Source: JAGQSZ01 sp049672765
GTDB taxonomy: Bacteria > Actinomycetota > Acidimicrobiia > Acidimicrobiales > Microtrichaceae
Length of the DNA stretch: 9,861 nucleotides
Reading direction: 5' to 3'
Assembly (NCBI GenBank): GCA_049672765.1
Contig: JBATWQ010000358.1
Coordinates: forward strand, 1-9,861
The notes under the pieces are model-generated. The model searched no databases and was not told the DNA's origin. It saw nothing but the letters and a program-made list of their open reading frames with translations. Made by a program: the position numbers and the translations under genes. Below are positions 5,349-9,861 of this stretch, in pieces; within the stretch, counting starts at the first letter, position 1, and every line of letters begins with the position of its first letter.

Positions 5349-8186
5349 GTGGGAAACCCGCTTGTCATCGTCGAGTCACCAGCCAAGGCCCGAACCATCG
5401 CCCGTTTTTTGGGTGATGGTTACCAGGTCGAATCGTCAATCGGTCATATACGGGACCTGCCGCAGAACGCGGCCGAGATCCCGAAGGAGTACAAGGGAGA
5501 GAAGTGGGCCCGACTCGGTGTGGACACCGACAACCACTTCAAGCCGATCTACGTCATCAACGCCGACAAGAAGGACCACGTCCGACATCTGAAGGCACTA
5601 CTCAAGGACGCCGACGAGCTTTATCTCGCGACGGATGAGGATCGCGAAGGGGAGGCTATTGCCTGGCACCTGCTCGAGGTCCTCAAGCCGAAGGTGCCGG
5701 TCAAGAGGATGGTCTTCCACGAGATCACCGAATCCGCGATCCTGAACGCGATCGCCAATCCCCGCGACCTGGACCGCGACCTCGTCGATGCCCAGGAAGC
5801 ACGCCGGATCATGGACCGTCTCTACGGCTTCGAGGTCTCACCGGTCCTCTGGAAGAAGATCATGCGCGGGCTCTCGGCCGGTCGGGTGCAGTCGGTCGCG
5901 ACCCGGGTGATCGTTCAGCGTGAGCGGGACCGCATGGCTTTCCATTCCGCCGGTTGGTGGGACCTCCAGGCCAGGATGCGCCACGCCGAGCCGGCCAAGG
6001 ATCAGACCCAGTTCACAGGAACGCTCATCGAGTTCGACGGTTCACGCCTGGCCACCGGCAAGGACTTTGGCTCCGACGGACAGCTCACCGCCGCGTCCGA
6101 GAAGTCGACCGGAAAGGCCCCGCTGCTGTTGGACGAGGCGGCCGCGACCTCACTGCGCGACGCGTTGAGCGACCGACCCGTCAAGGTCCGCTCGGTTGAA
6201 CGCAAGCCATACACGCGTCGCCCGGCCCCACCGTTCATGACCTCGACCCTCCAGCAGGAGGCCGGTCGCAAACTGCGCATGTCGGCCTCTCAGGCGATGT
6301 CGACCGCTCAACGTCTGTATGAGAACGGGTTCATCACCTATATGAGGACAGACTCGTCGAGCCTCTCCGAAACCGCCCTGAACGCCGCCCGCTCACAGAT
6401 CCTGGAGCGCTACGGCCAGGACTATCTGCCGAGCAAGCCGAGGGTCTACGCCAACAAGGTGAAGAACGCCCAGGAGGCCCACGAGGCGATCCGTCCCGCC
6501 GGCGACACCTTCCGCACCCCCGAGCAGGTCTCGGGCCAGCTGAACTCTTCCGAGCTAAAGCTCTATGAGCTGATCTGGCAGCGCACGGTCGCCTCCCAGA
6601 TGAACGACGCACGCGGCGAGTCGGTCCAGGTCCGCCTGGTCACCACGACCGCCGATGACCGCGAGGCGGTCTTCGCAGCGTCGGGTCGGACGATTCTCTT
6701 CCCCGGCTTTCTCCGCGCCTACGTCGAGGGCTCCGATGATCCCGACGAAGCACTCGATGACCAGGAACGGGTCCTGCCGAACATGGCCGAGGGCGACGAC
6801 ATCTCTGTCGATTCACTCGACGCGAACTCCCACGAGACCCAGCCGCCCGCCCGTTTCACCGAAGCTTCGCTGGTCAAGCGGCTCGAAGAGATGGGTGTGG
6901 GCCGACCCTCGACCTACGCCGCGACGATCTCCACCATCCAGAACCGCGGCTACGTCTGGAAGAAGGGCACCGCCCTGATCCCTAGCCTGACCGCGTTCGC
7001 GGTGGTCGGTCTGCTTGAGCAACACTTCGAGAATCTCGTCGACTACGCGTTCACCGCACGTATGGAAGCCGAGCTCGATGACATTGCTGCAGGCTCCGCC
7101 CAGTTGGAGGCGTGGCTCGCACGGTTCTACTTCGGTATCGAGGTCGACACGGGTGAGAAGCTCCAGCCGGGACTAAAGGCGATGGTCGAATCCAACCTGG
7201 GAGAGATCGACGCCCGTGCGGTCAACTCGATCCCCCTCGGGATGGATTCCGAGGGGCGGCCCATCGTCGCCCGCGTCGGTCGCTACGGGCCCTATCTGGA
7301 ACGTGTCATCAGCGAAGAGGAGAGCCAGCGGGCGAGTATCCCCGACGACATTCCCCCGGACGAGCTGACCGTCTCGCGGGCGGTTGAACTGCTGGAGGCC
7401 CCCGCGGGGGACCGCGTCCTGGGTGTCCATCCTGAGACGGGTCTCGAGGTAAATCTCAAGGCCGGCAGGTTCGGACCCTACGTCCAGGAAGGCGTCCACG
7501 ACGACGCCAGTGACACCAAGCCGCGCACCGCCAGTCTGTTCCAGGACATGGACCCCGCGACCGTCACCCTCGAGGACGTCCTTCCTCTCCTGGCGCTGCC
7601 CCGCACGGTCGGTGTCGATCCGGCTGACAGCCAGGAGATCCTCGCACTCAACGGCAAATTCGGTCCTTATATAAAGAAGGGGACCGATAGCAGGTCCCTC
7701 GAGACCGAAGCGCAGATCCTGACGGTTACCCTCGACGAGGCGTTGAAGATCTTCTCCGAACCCAAGCGTCGACGTGGCCAGGGAACCCCCAAGGGTCCGC
7801 TGCGCGAGATGGGCGAGGACCCCGACTCGAAGAAGCCGATCGTGGTCAAGGACGGCCGTTTCGGGCCATACGTGACCGACGGCGAAACAAACGCGAGCCT
7901 GCGCAAGGGAGACTCCGTCGAGGAGTTGACCATGGAAAGGGCGCTCGAGCTTCTCGAGGACCGTCGGGCGCGGGGTCCTGCCAAAAAGAAGAAGGCAGCC
8001 GCCAAGAAGAAGTCGCCTGCGAAGAAGAAGTCGCCGGCCAAGAAGGCCACTGCAAAGAAGGCAGGTGCCAAGAAGTCGCCGACAAAGAAGTCCGCAGCCA
8101 AGAAGAAGTCGGACACCGCTATCACCCCGGCGAAGCTGGCAGAGGCCTCGGACCTCGGCGGTGGCGAGTCGAAGTCAGACACGTGA
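5349..8186 (+). CDS. topA: DNA topoisomerase I (type IA), actinobacterial form with lysine-rich tail
   Basis: This 945-residue enzyme relaxes negative supercoils by cutting and rejoining one strand. The TOPRIM domain opens with LVIVESPAKA (5-14, catalytic E9) and contains the acidic triad in TDEDREGE (D96, D98, E100). The nucleophile is Y331 in GFITYMRTDS, followed by R333. EAHEAIRP (376-383) and GVGRPSTYAATI (516-527) belong to the gate core. The C-terminal region has four Topo_C-type repeats marked by G(R/K)(F/Y)GPY at 644, 706, 769 and 836. A tail of mostly Lys and Ala (about 877-921) follows. There are no cysteines, so the zinc fingers of the E. coli enzyme are absent, as in mycobacterial TopA. 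GTG 5349 is the only possible start: an in-frame TAG lies at 5337-5339 and only CTG intervenes. It is the first gene of a three-gene operon and overlaps tmk by 4 bp. Confidence 0.97.
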   Translation: MGNPLVIVESPAKARTIARFLGDGYQVESSIGHIRDLPQNAAEIPKEYKGEKWARLGVDTDNHFKPIYVINADKKDHVRHLKALLKDADELYLATDEDREGEAIAWHLLEVLKPKVPVKRMVFHEITESAILNAIANPRDLDRDLVDAQEARRIMDRLYGFEVSPVLWKKIMRGLSAGRVQSVATRVIVQRERDRMAFHSAGWWDLQARMRHAEPAKDQTQFTGTLIEFDGSRLATGKDFGSDGQLTAASEKSTGKAPLLLDEAAATSLRDALSDRPVKVRSVERKPYTRRPAPPFMTSTLQQEAGRKLRMSASQAMSTAQRLYENGFITYMRTDSSSLSETALNAARSQILERYGQDYLPSKPRVYANKVKNAQEAHEAIRPAGDTFRTPEQVSGQLNSSELKLYELIWQRTVASQMNDARGESVQVRLVTTTADDREAVFAASGRTILFPGFLRAYVEGSDDPDEALDDQERVLPNMAEGDDISVDSLDANSHETQPPARFTEASLVKRLEEMGVGRPSTYAATISTIQNRGYVWKKGTALIPSLTAFAVVGLLEQHFENLVDYAFTARMEAELDDIAAGSAQLEAWLARFYFGIEVDTGEKLQPGLKAMVESNLGEIDARAVNSIPLGMDSEGRPIVARVGRYGPYLERVISEEESQRASIPDDIPPDELTVSRAVELLEAPAGDRVLGVHPETGLEVNLKAGRFGPYVQEGVHDDASDTKPRTASLFQDMDPATVTLEDVLPLLALPRTVGVDPADSQEILALNGKFGPYIKKGTDSRSLETEAQILTVTLDEALKIFSEPKRRRGQGTPKGPLREMGEDPDSKKPIVVKDGRFGPYVTDGETNASLRKGDSVEELTMERALELLEDRRARGPAKKKKAAAKKKSPAKKKSPAKKATAKKAGAKKSPTKKSAAKKKSDTAITPAKLAEASDLGGGESKSDT
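7980..8108 (+). repeat. Lysine/alanine-rich repeat coding for the TopA C-terminal tail
   Basis: The tail is built from variants of AKKKSP and AKKA. At DNA level two 18-bp units (8001-8018 and 8019-8036) both contain AAGAAGAAGTCGCC, and further degenerate copies follow. In mycobacterial TopA a similar basic tail aids DNA binding and processivity. Such tracts expand and contract by slippage, so copy number may vary between strains. Confidence 0.8.
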
Positions 8187-8794
8187 GTCGCGGTCGACTG
8201 ATCGTCTTCGAGGGCGGTGAGGGGACCGGCAAGTCAACCCAGGCCGAGCTACTGGCCGCCGAACTCGACGCTCTACTGACCCGTCAGCCGGGTGGAACCG
8301 AACTGGGCGCCCAGATACGCCAGATCGTGCTGGCGGCATCGGAGAACGGCCTGAGCGACCGGGCCGAGGCCCTTTTGATGGCGGCCGACCGGGCCCATCA
8401 CGTCGAGACCGTCATCGAGCCCGCACTCGTGTCCGGTCGTGACGTGGTGTGTGACCGCTTCATCGGGTCATCGGTCGCCTACCAGGGCTACGGACGCGGT
8501 CTGGATGTCGACATGGTGCGCGCGATCTCGGGTTGGGCAACGGGTGGGCTATGGCCCGATGTGACAATCCTGCTCACGGTCCCCCAGGAGGTTGCCAATC
8601 AGCGGCGCGGGGCGACCAGTGATCGGATCGAAGCGGCAGGCGAGACGTTCCACCGTCGCGTCCTCGAGGGGTACATCGCCCAGGCCGAGGACGACGACGA
8701 CAACTGGATCACCGTTGACGGCAGCGGGTCCATCGATGAAGTCAGCGCAAGGGTCCACGCAGCGCTGTTCGAGATGTTGCGGATCGAACTATGA
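8183..8794 (+). CDS. tmk: Thymidylate kinase (dTMP kinase)
   Basis: This 203-residue enzyme phosphorylates dTMP to dTDP with ATP, an essential step in dTTP supply. It shows the P-loop GGEGTGKST (11-19), the dTMP-site loop TRQPGGT (33-39), the DRF motif (91-93) followed by SSVAYQGYGR (96-105), and the LID RRGATSDR (141-148). The P-loop has no basic residue beyond the lysine while the LID carries arginines, which fits the bacterial type II class. Two oddities are visible. Q35 replaces the glutamate of the usual TREPGG. The stretch between P-loop lysine K17 and R34 is about 6 residues shorter than in the E. coli enzyme. GTG 8183 overlaps the topA stop (GTGA) and the end overlaps holB (ATGA), so translation is probably coupled along the operon. 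Identity is secure. Confidence 0.95.
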   Translation: MSRGRLIVFEGGEGTGKSTQAELLAAELDALLTRQPGGTELGAQIRQIVLAASENGLSDRAEALLMAADRAHHVETVIEPALVSGRDVVCDRFIGSSVAYQGYGRGLDVDMVRAISGWATGGLWPDVTILLTVPQEVANQRRGATSDRIEAAGETFHRRVLEGYIAQAEDDDDNWITVDGSGSIDEVSARVHAALFEMLRIEL

Positions 8795-9861
8795 GCGCCG
8801 ACGCAGACGCGACTGCCGATGACGTCACGGACCTCTGGGCGGAGGTGCCCGGCCAGGAGGACGCCATCCGCCGTCTGAAAGCTGCAGTCGATTCGCCGAC
8901 CCACGCCTATCTGATCAGTGGGCCCGAAGGTTCAGGCAAGCGTGCCATCGCCCGCGCGTTCGCGGCCGATCTGCTGAGTCGGCACCTGACCGGGGATGCG
9001 GCCGAACGCGTTCGTCACCAGGTTTCGGTCGAGGGTTACCCGGCGCTCGTGGTGGTCGAACGAGAAGGACCCTTCATCAGCGCGAAGGACGCACGTTCAG
9101 TGGTCGAACGCGCCTCACGCTCGCCGCTCGAAGGTCCCCTCCAGATCATCCTCATGATCGATTTCCATCTGGTCCGTGACGCTGGACCAATGCTGTTGAA
9201 GAGCCTCGAGGAGCCTCCGCCAACGACGATGTTCATCCTGTTGGCCGAGGAACTGCCGATCGAACTCGAGACGATCGCGTCTCGCTGCGTCAACATCACC
9301 CTCGACGCCGTTCCGACCGGAGTGCTCGCCGAGCGGCTTCGCTCCGAGGGAGTCGATCCTGGCCTTGCCCTGGTTGCGGCGGAGGGTGCAGGGGGAAGCC
9401 TTTCGCGAGCCAGGCTGCTCGCTCGTGACCCGCTCGTGATGGAGCGCCGCACACTCTGGTACACAGCTCCCGAGCGGTTGGACGGGCGTGGGGCGACTGC
9501 TTGCGCGGTCGTCGACGAGATTCTGGAGTCCATCGCAGAAATGAAGGCTCCCCTGGAGGCGATGCAGGAAGAGGAGATCAGCGAGTTCACCGCGCGCGCA
9601 GAGGCGGCCGGGGTGGAGGTGCGCAAGGGCGACCTGACCAGGCTCAAGGAGCGCCACAAGCGCGAAGCCCGCCGGATGCACGTCGACGAACTGCGGATCG
9701 GACTCGGGGTCCTCGTCGGCCGCTACCGAGACGAGATGTCCGCCCGCGCCTCGGGCGGAAACGTCGGAGGTCCACCAAATGGTCCCACGGACTCTGCTGC
9801 AGAGTCGTTCCTGAAGGTCGCGGACTCGGTGCAGGAGCTCTGCGACAACCTGGCCTTCAAC
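8791..9861 (+). CDS. holB: DNA polymerase III delta-prime subunit (clamp loader), 3' end beyond window
   Basis: The frame is open for 357 residues and leaves the window at the right edge. It encodes an AAA+ clamp-loader protein that helps load the sliding clamp on DNA. Visible motifs are the Walker A GPEGSGKR (44-51), a Walker B position ILMIDFH (120-126), LLKSLEEPPPTTMFILLAE (135-153), and the sensor/arginine-finger motif SRC (164-166). The zinc-binding cysteines that normally sit between Walker A and the ISAKDAR segment are absent: residues 52-96 contain no cysteine. After the AAA+ part comes a helical, charged region with KERHKREARRMHVDELRIGLGVLVGRYRDE (286-315). ATG 8791 overlaps the tmk stop by 4 bp. 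The order tmk-holB is common in bacteria. The family is clear. That the gene is delta-prime rather than gamma/tau follows from size, the LEEPP region and neighbours. Confidence 0.9.
   Translation, partial: MSADADATADDVTDLWAEVPGQEDAIRRLKAAVDSPTHAYLISGPEGSGKRAIARAFAADLLSRHLTGDAAERVRHQVSVEGYPALVVVEREGPFISAKDARSVVERASRSPLEGPLQIILMIDFHLVRDAGPMLLKSLEEPPPTTMFILLAEELPIELETIASRCVNITLDAVPTGVLAERLRSEGVDPGLALVAAEGAGGSLSRARLLARDPLVMERRTLWYTAPERLDGRGATACAVVDEILESIAEMKAPLEAMQEEEISEFTARAEAAGVEVRKGDLTRLKERHKREARRMHVDELRIGLGVLVGRYRDEMSARASGGNVGGPPNGPTDSAAESFLKVADSVQELCDNLAFN

Noticed and set aside
7667..8182. Minus-strand open frame of 171 codons, rich in Phe, Ala and Leu, resembling a membrane protein
   Set aside because: It is the exact complement of the TopA lysine-rich tail: AAG and AAA codons read backwards give Phe and Leu. 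topA is certain on the other strand.
1..9861. CRISPR array, tRNA or rRNA gene, insertion sequence or integrase
   Set aside because: I saw no regularly spaced repeats, no tRNA-like cloverleaf or rRNA segments, and no transposase or integrase motifs on either strand.

Overview
The window is a piece of a high-GC actinobacterial chromosome (Actinomycetota). The evidence is gene content and order: the end of a TadE-like pilus gene facing a DEAH-type helicase with a C-terminal DUF1998/MZB region, a small STAS-domain gene divergent from the helicase, and a topA-tmk-holB operon. From memory, Streptomyces carries the same set (tad genes, helicase, bldG, topA, tmk, holB) in one neighbourhood. TopA has no cysteine and ends in a lysine-rich tail, as actinobacterial TopA proteins do. 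A compact thymidylate kinase and a delta-prime subunit with a long C-terminal tail and no zinc cysteines make me lean to a deep-branching class such as Acidimicrobiia. That placement is inference.

Layout. 1-311: 3' end of a TadE-like gene (+). 315-2597: helicase (-), convergent with the first gene with only 3 bp between stop codons. 2598-2702: divergent control region with a palindrome. 2703-3029: STAS protein (+) whose conserved phospho-acceptor serine is replaced by proline. 3030-3250: non-coding stretch with several inverted repeats and a promoter. 3251-3900: intact vapBC-type toxin-antitoxin pair (+). 3901-4039: short convergent gap. 4040-5260: acyl-CoA dehydrogenase of the FadE2/ACAD10-11 type (-). 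5261-5348: divergent promoter region. 5349-9861: topA, tmk and holB (+), each pair overlapping by 4 bp; holB runs off the right edge.

How the genes work together. topA (supercoil relaxation), tmk (dTMP to dTDP) and holB (clamp-loader subunit) form a translationally coupled DNA-replication operon. The helicase is probably a DNA-repair enzyme. The STAS protein occupies the place of the anti-anti-sigma factor BldG but cannot be controlled by serine phosphorylation in the usual way. The vapBC pair and the acyl-CoA dehydrogenase have no obvious role in replication and look like insertions between the helicase/STAS block and the topA operon.

A recurring control pattern is visible. Four starts (STAS, vapB, acyl-CoA dehydrogenase, topA) have a -10-like hexamer ending exactly 7 nt before the start codon. 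None has a usable Shine-Dalgarno sequence at that start, which points to leaderless transcripts. No new multi-gene system is evident. The most unusual items are the altered STAS protein, the shared leaderless geometry, and a near-perfect 12-bp direct repeat flanking vapBC.
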